A stretch of 28,799 bases of DNA from positions 1 to 28,799 of the forward strand of contig CAAFPE010000073.1 of the NCBI GenBank assembly GCA_900764755.1, in the 5' to 3' direction. A program made the translations under genes and the position numbers. Source of the DNA: an uncultured Oscillospiraceae bacterium (lineage in GTDB: Bacteria; Bacillota; Clostridia; Oscillospirales; Oscillospiraceae). Positions 22,115 to 28,799 of this stretch are shown here, piece by piece. The notes below the pieces were generated by a model. The model searched no databases. It had not been told where the DNA came from and was given only the letters and a program-made list of their open reading frames with translations. The stretch's first letter is position 1. Each line of letters starts with the position of its first letter.

Positions 22115-22645
22115 TCAGTCCTCGTCCGCCGCTGCGTCGTACATGGGGCGGGCGTTCCCGCCGGCGGAGGGCTGAATGCCCAGGGCGGCGCTGGCCGCCG
22201 CGCGGAAGCGGGAGCGGGACTTTTTGATCTCGTCGTACGCCTCGGCCACCGCTTCTTCTGTGCGGCGCAGGGCGTCCTCACAGTAGTCGTTGGCAGAACG
22301 CTTCAGCTCCCGGCTGCGGTCCTCCGCCTGCTGCATCAACTCGTTGGCCCGCTGGCGGGCCTGGAGGAGGATGCTCTCCTCCGCCAGCATCTGCTTGGCC
22401 TTCTCCTCCGCCTGACGGCGGATGGCTTCCGCCTCCCGCTTGGCGGAGGCGATCATATCCGCCCGGCTGGCCATCAGCTTCTTGGCCTCGGACAGCTCCA
22501 CCGGGAACTGGGCCCGGATGTCGTCGATCAGGTCCAGAGCGCGGTCCCGCTCGATCATACATTTATCGCTGGACAGGGGCACGTTCTTGGCCTCATCCAC
22601 CATATCGAACAGCATATCCAGCAGTTCTTCCACACCGCTTGCCAT
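22115..22645 (-). CDS. Coiled-coil protein adjacent to coaD
   Basis: This 176-aa protein is almost wholly helical and charged. Residues ~45-145 have long heptad-like stretches rich in Ala, Glu, Arg and Lys (for example SAKREAEAIRRQAEEKAKQM). There is no signal peptide or membrane segment. Such proteins are often labelled 'ATPase' or compared with DivIVA or ATP-synthase subunit b, but I see no P-loop here. In Clostridia a similar coiled-coil gene frequently follows rsmD-coaD. It starts three bases after the coaD stop, so it is in the operon. The C-terminus (PMYDAAADED) is acidic. The function is unknown. Confidence 0.82.
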   Translation of the reverse strand: MASGVEELLDMLFDMVDEAKNVPLSSDKCMIERDRALDLIDDIRAQFPVELSEAKKLMASRADMIASAKREAEAIRRQAEEKAKQMLAEESILLQARQRANELMQQAEDRSRELKRSANDYCEDALRRTEEAVAEAYDEIKKSRSRFRAAASAALGIQPSAGGNARPMYDAAADED

Positions 22646-22648
22646 GGG

Positions 22649-23146
22649 TCAAACCTTCCCTTCCTGCAATTCTTTCATGCGCCGATTCACGTCCTCCACG
22701 ATCTCCCGGGGAAGGAAATCCCCCAGATTGGCCCCGTACCGGGCCATCTCCTTGACGATGGTGGAGCTGAGGTAGGTATATTTTTCGCTGGAGGCCAGGA
22801 ACATGGTCTCCAGACCGGGGTTCAGCTTGCGGTTGATGACCGCCATCTGTACCTCCTGTTCAAAGTCGGAGACGGCCCGCAGCCCCTTGACCACCACATG
22901 GGCCCGGCGCCGCTTGGCATAGGCGGCCAGCAGCCCATCGGAGTAGTCCACCTCCACGTTGGGAAACCGGGCTGTGGCCTTTTTCAGCAACTCCACCCGC
23001 TCCTCCGGGGTAAACATCCCCTGTTTTTTGGAGTTGATCATCACACAGACGATCAGCCGATCAAAGCAGGCGGCCGCCCGCTTGATGATGTTCAGATGCC
23101 CCAGCGTCACCGGATCAAAGCTGCCGGGATAGATCGCAATTTTCAT
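22649..23146 (-). CDS. coaD: Phosphopantetheine adenylyltransferase
   Basis: The enzyme transfers AMP from ATP to 4'-phosphopantetheine, the penultimate step of coenzyme A synthesis. The nucleotidyltransferase motif is PGSFDPVTLGHLNII (T-x-G-H with His17), followed by VKGLRAVSDFEQE and the C-terminal LSSTIVKEMARYG, which binds ATP phosphates. The length of 165 aa is typical. The ATG overlaps the rsmD stop codon (ATGA), and the coiled-coil gene follows after three bases. Confidence 0.98.
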   Translation of the reverse strand: MKIAIYPGSFDPVTLGHLNIIKRAAACFDRLIVCVMINSKKQGMFTPEERVELLKKATARFPNVEVDYSDGLLAAYAKRRRAHVVVKGLRAVSDFEQEVQMAVINRKLNPGLETMFLASSEKYTYLSSTIVKEMARYGANLGDFLPREIVEDVNRRMKELQEGKV

Positions 23147-23703
23147 CGGCGGTCCTCTCTTCCCAAGTGTCGGTATACGGTCAGCTTGATCTTTCCATAC
23201 CGGTACTCCTTTCCCCGCTCGTAGGGGGCCGCCAGGGCGGGCAGCTCCTGTTCCAGGGGACTTTCGCAGACCATTATACCATGTTCCCGAAGAATGTCAA
23301 ATGCGGATACGGTCTCCACCGCCTTTTCCAGCGCCCCGGTGAGATAGGGCGGATCCAAAAAAATCACATCAAACTTCTCCCGGCAGGACATGAGGAAGGA
23401 GATGGAGTCCCCCTGGACCACCTGGGCCTGCTGGGACAGTCCGGTCAGCTTCAGATTCTCCCGCACCAGGGCCGCCGCGTCCCGCCGCTGGTCCACGAAG
23501 GTGCACCGGGCCGCCCCCCGGGACAGTGCCTCGATGCCCAGCTGTCCCGTCCCCGCGAACAGGTCCAGCACCTGCCGCCCGGGCAGCTCGAACTGGACGA
23601 TATTGAACAGGGCCTCCTTCACCCGGTCCGTAGTGGGCCGGGTCTCCATCCCCTGCAGTTCCTTCAAACGCCGCCCGCGGGCGGTCCCTGAGATCACGCG
23701 CAT
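23143..23703 (-). CDS. rsmD: 16S rRNA (guanine(966)-N2)-methyltransferase
   Basis: RsmD methylates G966 (E. coli numbering) of 16S rRNA using S-adenosylmethionine. The N-terminus RVISGTARGRRL and ETRPTTDRVKEALFNI are family signatures. SAM binding is at LDLFAGTGQLGIEAL (DLFAGTG ~47-53), and the catalytic motif DPPY is at 117-120. The length of 186 aa is typical. The ATG has GGAGGG eight bases upstream. It lies 33 bp after uvrC, with a 14-bp tandem repeat in that gap, and overlaps coaD by four bases. Confidence 0.97.
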   Translation of the reverse strand: MRVISGTARGRRLKELQGMETRPTTDRVKEALFNIVQFELPGRQVLDLFAGTGQLGIEALSRGAARCTFVDQRRDAAALVRENLKLTGLSQQAQVVQGDSISFLMSCREKFDVIFLDPPYLTGALEKAVETVSAFDILREHGIMVCESPLEQELPALAAPYERGKEYRYGKIKLTVYRHLGREDRR

Positions 23704-23720
23704 CTCTGCGTCCCTCCAAT

Positions 23721-23748
23721 TCCTAATTCCTAACTCCTAATTCCTAAC
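23721..23748. repeat. Perfect 14-bp tandem repeat at the uvrC 3' end
   Basis: GTTAGGAATTAGGA (minus-strand reading) occurs twice head to tail, followed by a partial third unit ATT. Four TTAGGA cores result. The second copy carries the uvrC stop codon TAG and codes for its last three residues. Confidence 0.9.
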
Positions 23749-25560
23749 TTCCCGAAAATACTGAAAGACCGCCTGGGCGGTGTTCTTTGGGACCACCTGC
23801 TCCAGTTCCTCCAACGGGGCCTCCCGGATGGCCTTGACACTTTTGAAGTGCTTGAGCAGCTGGCTGCGGCGCTTCTCCCCCACCCCGGGGATCTGGTCCA
23901 GCACAGAGCCCTGGACCCGGCCCTTCCGCTGCTGGCGGTTGAACTCGATGGCAAAGCGGTGGGTCTCCTCCTGGATCTGGCCGATGAGGGCAAACACCGC
24001 CGGGATGGCCTGGATCCCGATCTCCCGTCCGTCAGGGGCCACCAAGGCCCGGGTGCGGTGGCGGTCGTCCTTCACCATGCCAAAAGAGGGAATGTCCAGT
24101 CCCATGGCCTCCAGCACCCGGCAGGCCACCCGCACATGGTTCTCGCCGCCGTCGATGAGGAGCAGGTCGGGCCGGGCACTGAATTTCTCGTCCCCGTCCA
24201 GATACCGGCGGAAGCGCCGGGTGAGCACCTGCTCCATGGAGGCGTAGTCGTCCGGCCCGTTCAGGTCCTTCAGCTTGAAGTGGCGGTAGTCCCGCTTCAG
24301 GGGGCGGCCGTTCTCAAAGACCACCATGGAGGCCACGATGTCATCTGCCCCGGTGTTGGAGATGTCATAGGACTCCATCCGCCGGGGTGCCTCAGGCAGG
24401 CCCAGCATTCTCCCCAGCGCCTCCAGCAGCTTATTCTGCCGCTCCTCCCGGGTGGTGACCCGCTCTACCTCCTCTGCCGCGTTCTGGTTGGCCAGGCGGA
24501 TCAGATCCATTTTTGCTCCTCTCTGGGGGGTGACCAGTTCCACCCGGCTGCCCACCTGCTCAGACAGCATCCGGGTGAGGGGGACCTGGTCGGCCAGTTC
24601 GCAGGGCAGCAGGATCTGACGGGGCAGGCGGGTACGGCCTCCGTAGTACTCCCGCACCAGGGAGGACAGGATCTCCTCCTCGTCCTCCTCCACCGGGGTC
24701 TCCAGCAGCTCCATGTCCTTGGCCGCCAGGTCCCCGTCCACATAGTGGAGCACCACAAAGCAGCTTTTAGCCGCTCCTCGGAAAAAGCCGGTGACGTCGG
24801 TGTCCGCCAGGGAGCCGGCCACCACCTTCTGCCGGGCCCCCAGCAGCTCGATGGCCCGGAGCCTGTCCCGCAGCTGGGCTGCCTGCTCAAACCGCAGCTC
24901 CTCCGCGGCCCGCTCCATCTCCGCAGTCAGGTCTGCTTTGACCTCCTTGAACCGCCCCTCCAGCAGGGAGACCGCCTGGCGGATGGCTTCCTCATGCTGC
25001 TCTTTCATCTCCTTAGAGCGGCAGTAGCCGTCGCACTTCCCCATGTGGAAGTTCAAGCAGGGGCGCTCCTTCCCAATGTCCCGGGGAAACTTTTTCCGGC
25101 AGGAGGGCAGGCGCAGGGCGGTGCGCAGGGCGTCCAGGATCCCCTGGGTGCTGTGGCGGCTTCCGTAGGGGCCGAAGTACCGGGCCCCGTCCTCCGCCAC
25201 CCGGCCCGCCAGGGAGAATTGGGGATACTCCTCCCCGCTCAGACGGATGTAGGGATAGCCCTTGTCGTCCTTCAGCAGGATGTTGTACCGGGGCTGGTGC
25301 CGCTTGATGAGGGAATTTTCCAGGATCAGGGCCTCAAACTCGCTGTCGGCAATGATGACGTCAAAGTGATCGATCTGGGACACCATGGCCCTAGTCTTTT
25401 CCGTGTGGGCGGCCAGATTGGCAAAATACTGGCTCACCCGGTTTTTCAGGGCCTTGGCCTTGCCCACATAGATGACCTCGCTCTGGGCATTCTGCATGAT
25501 GTATACGCCCGGCTTGAGAGGCAGGCTGTGGGCTTTTTCTTTCAACTCGTCAAAGGTCAT
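23737..25560 (-). CDS. uvrC: Excinuclease ABC subunit C
   Basis: UvrC makes both incisions in nucleotide excision repair with UvrA and UvrB. The N-terminal GIY-YIG nuclease has KPGVYIMQNAQSEVIYVGKA (~16-35). Four Cys (154, 168, 176, 180; RLPSCRKKF, RPCLNFHMGKCDGYC) match the iron-sulfur cluster site reported for UvrC. The UVR segment follows at ~200-240. The RNase H-like nuclease core includes RMESYDISNTGADDIVASMV and LLIDGGENHVRVA. Helix-hairpin-helix motifs lie at the end (LDQIPGVGEKRRSQLLKHF). The ATG at 25560 follows AAGGTGAT; upstream in-frame codons to 25605 have no ribosome site. The length of 607 aa is normal. The last residues and the stop come from a tandem repeat. Confidence 0.97.
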   Translation of the reverse strand: MTFDELKEKAHSLPLKPGVYIMQNAQSEVIYVGKAKALKNRVSQYFANLAAHTEKTRAMVSQIDHFDVIIADSEFEALILENSLIKRHQPRYNILLKDDKGYPYIRLSGEEYPQFSLAGRVAEDGARYFGPYGSRHSTQGILDALRTALRLPSCRKKFPRDIGKERPCLNFHMGKCDGYCRSKEMKEQHEEAIRQAVSLLEGRFKEVKADLTAEMERAAEELRFEQAAQLRDRLRAIELLGARQKVVAGSLADTDVTGFFRGAAKSCFVVLHYVDGDLAAKDMELLETPVEEDEEEILSSLVREYYGGRTRLPRQILLPCELADQVPLTRMLSEQVGSRVELVTPQRGAKMDLIRLANQNAAEEVERVTTREERQNKLLEALGRMLGLPEAPRRMESYDISNTGADDIVASMVVFENGRPLKRDYRHFKLKDLNGPDDYASMEQVLTRRFRRYLDGDEKFSARPDLLLIDGGENHVRVACRVLEAMGLDIPSFGMVKDDRHRTRALVAPDGREIGIQAIPAVFALIGQIQEETHRFAIEFNRQQRKGRVQGSVLDQIPGVGEKRRSQLLKHFKSVKAIREAPLEELEQVVPKNTAQAVFQYFREVRN

Positions 25561-25620
25561 CGTCCTATCACCTTGCCCATTTCTCATCTGTCGGCGCCTG
25601 TGCATCCGCCTCGAATATCA

Positions 25621-25649
25621 AAAAAGGCGCCGCATGGCGGCGCCTTTTC
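25621..25649 (-). terminator. Terminator of the HPr gene
   Basis: AAAAGGCGCCGC-CAT-GCGGCGCCTTTT on the minus strand is a perfect 12-bp stem ending in six T. It lies 16 bp after the HPr stop codon and before uvrC. Confidence 0.92.
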
Positions 25650-25665
25650 ATTGTGCTTGGGGAAA

Positions 25666-25929
25666 TTACTCGGAAAAATCGGAGGAGATCATCTTGTACA
25701 GGGCCTCCACCGCTTCCTTCTCGTCGGGGCCGTCCGCAATCAGCTTGATGGGGGTGCCCTTCACGATACCCAGGGACAGAACACCCAGCAGGCTCTTCGC
25801 ATTGACCTTCCGCTCGTCCTTCTCCACCCAGATTGCACTTTTGAACTCATTGGCCTTCTGGATAAAGAACGTGGCCGGTCTGGCGTGCAGCCCAACCTGG
25901 TTATTCACGACCGCTTCCTGACTATACAT
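25666..25929 (-). CDS. ptsH: HPr-family phosphocarrier protein
   Basis: HPr passes phosphate from enzyme I to sugar-specific PTS enzymes, and its Ser-phosphorylated form acts in carbon catabolite control in Firmicutes. His15 (QVGLHARPAT) is the phosphocarrier residue. Ser46 (NAKSLLGVLSLGI) is the HPr-kinase site, so this is not a Crh-type variant lacking His. The length of 87 aa matches the family. The ATG at 25929 is preceded by GGAGGT at eight bases; the GTG at 25947 would overlap that site. It has its own promoter and terminator, and no other PTS gene is in the window. Confidence 0.94.
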   Translation of the reverse strand: MYSQEAVVNNQVGLHARPATFFIQKANEFKSAIWVEKDERKVNAKSLLGVLSLGIVKGTPIKLIADGPDEKEAVEALYKMISSDFSE

Positions 25930-25965
25930 ATAACCGTACCTCCGCACTCGTCATATTGTATCCTT

Positions 25966-25995
25966 AGCATAGCAGATAAATCCCGTCTGAGTCAA
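25966..25995 (-). promoter_or_regulatory. Promoter of the HPr gene
   Basis: TTGACT (25990-25995), an 18-bp spacer and TATGCT (25966-25971) on the minus strand. An A/T-rich tract lies upstream (26000-26045), which could act as an UP element. Confidence 0.6.
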
Positions 25996-26166
25996 TGACA
26001 TTTTTCACAAATCTATGTTTTTCGTTTGAAAAATATTACAGAGAAAATCACACTTCGTCTTTTTGCACGATTCCCTTTTCCAGAAGAAGGGATTTCGCGG
26101 TGAAAATGCCGGTTTCTCTCTTCTGTCCCCTGATTTGAAACAAAATACAGCATTCTATCCGCCAGC
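25996..26166. other. AT-rich intergenic stretch between mutS2 and HPr gene
   Basis: This stretch is markedly lower in GC than the rest of the window. It holds a possible UP element, a short imperfect hairpin (TCCCTT/AAGGGA, ~26067-26093) and no gene that I can support. No clear mutS2 terminator is visible. Confidence 0.5.
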
Positions 26167-26208
26167 TTATTTCAGCTCTGCCACGGTCACGCCGCCCGCA
26201 CCTTCCGA
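26167..26208 (-). pseudogene. Relic copy of the mutS2 3' end
   Basis: Read on the minus strand, this segment encodes SEGAGGVTVAELK-stop. The genuine MutS2 C-terminus 71 bp away is GEGEDGVTVVELK-stop, identical at 9 of 13 residues and 32 of 42 bases. The remnant has no start codon or upstream coding region. It is either a diverged tandem duplication or the scar of recombination at the end of mutS2. Confidence 0.7.
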
Positions 26209-26237
26209 GGGAACGGGGGGGTTGGGTATTCGGAGTG

Positions 26238-28604
26238 TTATTTCAATTCCACCACGGTCACGCCGTCTTCACCTTCTCCATAGCGGCCGGGGCGGAAGGA
26301 CTTCACATAACGGCTGCGCTTCAGATAGGTGCGCACGGCATTGCGCACCGCGCCGGTGCCCTTGCCGTGGATGATGGTCACCGTCTCCAGCTTGCTCAGC
26401 ATGGCGGTGTCCAGGAAACTCTCCAGAGCGCCCACAGCCTCATCGGTCATCATGCCCCGCAGATCCACCTCCCGGGGGGCGGCAGTACGCAGGGTGCGCT
26501 CCGGCCGCTGGATGATCCGCCGGGCCTCCTTCTGGCTCTGGGTCTCCCCTTCCACCACCCGGACCTCGCTCTGCCTGGCGGAGATCTTCAGGATCCCGGC
26601 CTGGAGCTGAAGGGTGCCGTCCTTGTTCACTGACAGGACGGAGGCTCTTGTGCCCATGGACACCAGCTCCACCGTGTCCCCCGCCCGGGCGTCCCGGGTG
26701 GGAGGGGGCGCCTCCGGCTCCTGCACGGGGCCGCCGATGCCCCGCTCGGCCTCGTTGAGCAGGCGGCGTGCCTCCGCCCGGCCGTCGTTCACCTGCTGCC
26801 AGTCCAGATCCTTCCGCTTTTTCAGCTCCTTCAGTTCGGAGATGGCCAGATCGCTGGCCGCCCGGGCCTCCTGGATGATGGAGCGGGCCTCCGCCTGGGC
26901 CTTCTCCACCACCTTGGCCCGCTCGGCCTCCAGGCGCTCCCGGTACTCCCGGGCCTTGGCGGCAGACTGCTCCATCTCCAGCTTCAGGCGGCGGGCTTCG
27001 GTGCGCTCCTTCTCCATCTCCTGGCGCTGCTGATCCAGCTTGGTGAGCACATCCTCAAAGCGCACGTTCTCCGCGTCCAGCCGGGCGGCGGCCTTTTCGA
27101 TGATATACTCCGGCAGGCCCAGCCGCCGGGAGATGGCGAAGGCGTTGGATTTTCCCGGGATGCCCAGGATCAGCCGGTAGGTGGGGGCCAGGGTCTCCAC
27201 GTTGAACTCACAAGAGGCGTTCTCCACCCCGTCCGTGGTCATGGCGTATACCTTTAATTCCGCATAGTGGGTGGTGGCGGCCACCAGGGCGCCGATCCCC
27301 CGGGCGGACTCGATGATGGCGGCGGCCAGGGCCGCGCCCTCCACCGGGTCGGTGCCCGCCCCCAGCTCGTCGAACAGGATCAGGGTCCTGTCGTCCGCCT
27401 CCTGCAAAATGCCCACGATGTTGGTCATGTGGGAGGAGAAGGTGGACAGGGACTGGGCGATGGACTGCTCATCCCCGATGTCGGCCAGCACCCGGTCAAA
27501 GATCCGCACCGTGGAGTCCGCCCCGGTGGGGATGTGCAGGCCGCACTGGGCCATGAGGGTCAGCAGGCCGATGGTCTTTAGGGTCACCGTCTTGCCGCCG
27601 GTGTTGGGGCCGGTGATCATCAGGGTGTCGAACCGGTCCCCCAGTTCCAGGTCGTTGGCCACCGCCTTTTTCCGGTCCAGCAGGGGGTGCCGCGCCTTCC
27701 GCAGGCGTAAATACCGGTCGGACAGCCGGGGCTGGGCGGCCTCCATGTTCAGGGACAGCCGGCCCCGGGCGAAGATGGCGTCCAGCCACACCAGCAGGTC
27801 ATAGTCCTCCGCGATGTCCTCCTTGTGGGCGGCACACTGGGCGGACAGCTCCGCCAGGATACGCTCGATCTCCTTTTTCTCCTGGGCCATCAGCTCCCGC
27901 AGATCGTTGTTGGCCTTCACCACTCCCATAGGCTCGATGAAGAAGGTGGAGCCGGAGGAGGACACGTCGTGGACCAGGCCGGGGATGGCGTTTTTGAACT
28001 CCGACTTCACCGGCACCACATAGCGGTCGGAGCGGATGGTGATGATGGACTCCTGGAGGTACTTGGACTGGTTGGAGGAGAGGATCCGCTGCAAAATATC
28101 ACGGACCTTGGCCTCCGTGGCCCGGATGTGGCGGCGGATGGAGGCCAACTCGCTGCTGGCAGAGTCGGCCAACTCGTCCTCCCCGATGATGGAGTTGGTG
28201 ATGGTCTCCTCCAGGAAGCGGTTGGGGGTGAGGGCGCGGAACAGGTGGGAGATGGGAGTCTTTTCCTCCCCGGCCCCGTAGTCCTGGACGGTGCGGGCGC
28301 ACCGCAGCACGGCGGCCACCTCCAGCAGCTCCCGGGTGTTCAGGCTCCCCCCCATATCCGCCCGGTGGAGGCTGGCCCCCACGGGCTTGACGCCGGAGAA
28401 GCCGGGGCTCCCCCGCTTAATGAGCATCTCCACCGCGGCGGAGGTTTCCTCCTGGGTCCGCTGTACGTCGTCCGGGTCGGTCATGGGCCGCAGGGCCAGA
28501 CAGCGCTCCTTCCCCTCCTGGGTGGAAGCGCAGGCGGCCAGCTGCTCCAGCACCCGGGGGAGCTCCAGGGTGGCGATGGATTTTTCAAACAGGTCGGTCA
28601 TCAT
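26238..28604 (-). CDS. mutS2: Endonuclease MutS2 (ribosome-rescue / anti-recombination protein)
   Basis: MutS2 is a MutS-like ATPase without the mismatch-recognition domain. It has been linked to suppression of recombination and, in Bacillus, to splitting of collided ribosomes (known). The core and lever domain (~1-300) includes the clamp segment SIITIRSDRYVVPVKSEFKN. The ATPase has Walker A GPNTGGKT (332-339) and Walker B ILFDELGAGTDP (~410-421). A long coiled coil follows at ~520-640. The KOW-like region (AGDTVELVSMGTRASVLS) comes next, then the C-terminal Smr nuclease domain (~715-788) with VDLRGM and HGKGTGAVRNAVRTYL. The length of 788 aa is standard. The ATG has AGGAG eight bases upstream, and the gene has its own promoter. 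Confidence 0.97.
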   Translation of the reverse strand: MMTDLFEKSIATLELPRVLEQLAACASTQEGKERCLALRPMTDPDDVQRTQEETSAAVEMLIKRGSPGFSGVKPVGASLHRADMGGSLNTRELLEVAAVLRCARTVQDYGAGEEKTPISHLFRALTPNRFLEETITNSIIGEDELADSASSELASIRRHIRATEAKVRDILQRILSSNQSKYLQESIITIRSDRYVVPVKSEFKNAIPGLVHDVSSSGSTFFIEPMGVVKANNDLRELMAQEKKEIERILAELSAQCAAHKEDIAEDYDLLVWLDAIFARGRLSLNMEAAQPRLSDRYLRLRKARHPLLDRKKAVANDLELGDRFDTLMITGPNTGGKTVTLKTIGLLTLMAQCGLHIPTGADSTVRIFDRVLADIGDEQSIAQSLSTFSSHMTNIVGILQEADDRTLILFDELGAGTDPVEGAALAAAIIESARGIGALVAATTHYAELKVYAMTTDGVENASCEFNVETLAPTYRLILGIPGKSNAFAISRRLGLPEYIIEKAAARLDAENVRFEDVLTKLDQQRQEMEKERTEARRLKLEMEQSAAKAREYRERLEAERAKVVEKAQAEARSIIQEARAASDLAISELKELKKRKDLDWQQVNDGRAEARRLLNEAERGIGGPVQEPEAPPPTRDARAGDTVELVSMGTRASVLSVNKDGTLQLQAGILKISARQSEVRVVEGETQSQKEARRIIQRPERTLRTAAPREVDLRGMMTDEAVGALESFLDTAMLSKLETVTIIHGKGTGAVRNAVRTYLKRSRYVKSFRPGRYGEGEDGVTVVELK

Positions 28605-28637
28605 ACTTGTGTCTCCTGTCTTTGTTAGGCTGGCCCT

Positions 28638-28666
28638 ATTGTCTCACATTTCCGGCTTTTTTACAA
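28638..28666 (-). promoter_or_regulatory. Weak promoter candidate of mutS2
   Basis: TTGTAA (28661-28666), a 17-bp spacer and GACAAT (28638-28643) on the minus strand, each four of six to consensus. The spacing is right and it lies 34 bp before the ATG. Confidence 0.45.
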
Positions 28667-28679
28667 GAGGCGGAGCAAA

Positions 28680-28799
28680 CGGTCCAAAGCGCGGGGCGAG
28701 GACCCCAATACGCCGCACGGGGGGCCCCAAAAAAGGGCCGCCGCGCCCGTTTTTTTGATGGTGCGCTGATCTCGCCGGGGGGGGGGGGGGGGGGGGGGA
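28680..28799. other. Low-quality contig end with poly-G
   Basis: The last ~20 bases are almost pure G, and the preceding ~80 have short homopolymers of G, C, A and T (GGGGGGCCCC, AAAAAA, TTTTTTT). I see no gene here. A poly-G tail is typical of a sequencing or assembly artefact. Confidence 0.65.

Noticed and set aside
23848..25998. 716-codon plus-strand open frame opposite uvrC and the HPr gene
   Set aside because: It is antisense to two highly conserved genes and crosses a terminator; there is no ribosome site or domain.
26063..26374. Small plus-strand gene between the HPr gene and mutS2
   Set aside because: It lacks a ribosome site, runs into the antisense of mutS2 and shows no recognisable motif.

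Overview
The window looks like a complete contig or contig fragment from a GC-rich, endospore-forming member of the Clostridia. A gut Oscillospiraceae (Flavonifractor/Lawsonibacter/Intestinimonas-like) is the best guess, inferred from gene content (sigE, spoIIGA, ylbJ, rex, PRK06851-type ATPase), very high GC, AGGAGG-type ribosome sites and Firmicutes-style promoters and terminators. Both ends run into long C/G homopolymers, which look like assembly or read-end artefacts.

Layout. 69-2050 (minus): a tiny Cys/Gly-rich membrane peptide, an SLH-domain surface protein and the redox repressor rex. 2186-3790 (minus): the sporulation pair spoIIGA-sigE. 3922-10474 (plus): one apparent accessory operon with a PadR-family repressor and five tandem DUF2812-type membrane proteins. 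10518-13465 (minus): guaB, an acyl-ACP thioesterase and a multi-zinc-knuckle protein. 13650-14735 (plus): a PRK06851-like ATPase. 14805-16663 (minus): a membrane-anchored GH25 muramidase and an RpiR-type regulator. 16899-19204 (plus): nagB, sporulation gene ylbJ and a small four-Cys protein. 19250-21863 (minus): a zinc ABC importer (znuA-znuC-znuB). 22115-25560 (minus): uvrC-rsmD-coaD-coiled-coil gene. 25666-28604 (minus): an HPr phosphocarrier and mutS2.

How the parts work together. SpoIIGA activates pro-sigma-E encoded by the next gene, and a sequence resembling a sigma-E promoter lies before ylbJ. RpiR and NagB are divergent and probably form an amino-sugar regulator/enzyme pair. The Znu genes are joined by overlapping stop/start codons behind a strong promoter and a leader that can fold in alternative ways.

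The most unusual region is the PadR/DUF2812 operon. A consensus promoter has one 19-bp palindrome between its -35 and -10 and a perfect copy just downstream, which suggests tight self-repression. The five membrane proteins share a plan: cytosolic N-terminal DUF2812 domain, three membrane helices, and an extracytoplasmic C-terminal domain with a common terminal motif. The first is split by a one-base frameshift at a T5 run, and the fourth has lost its whole cytosolic DUF2812 domain in frame. The function of the system is unknown to me. Other points are a relic second copy of the mutS2 3' end, a 14-bp tandem repeat that supplies the uvrC stop codon, and a degenerate second P-loop in the PRK06851-like ATPase.
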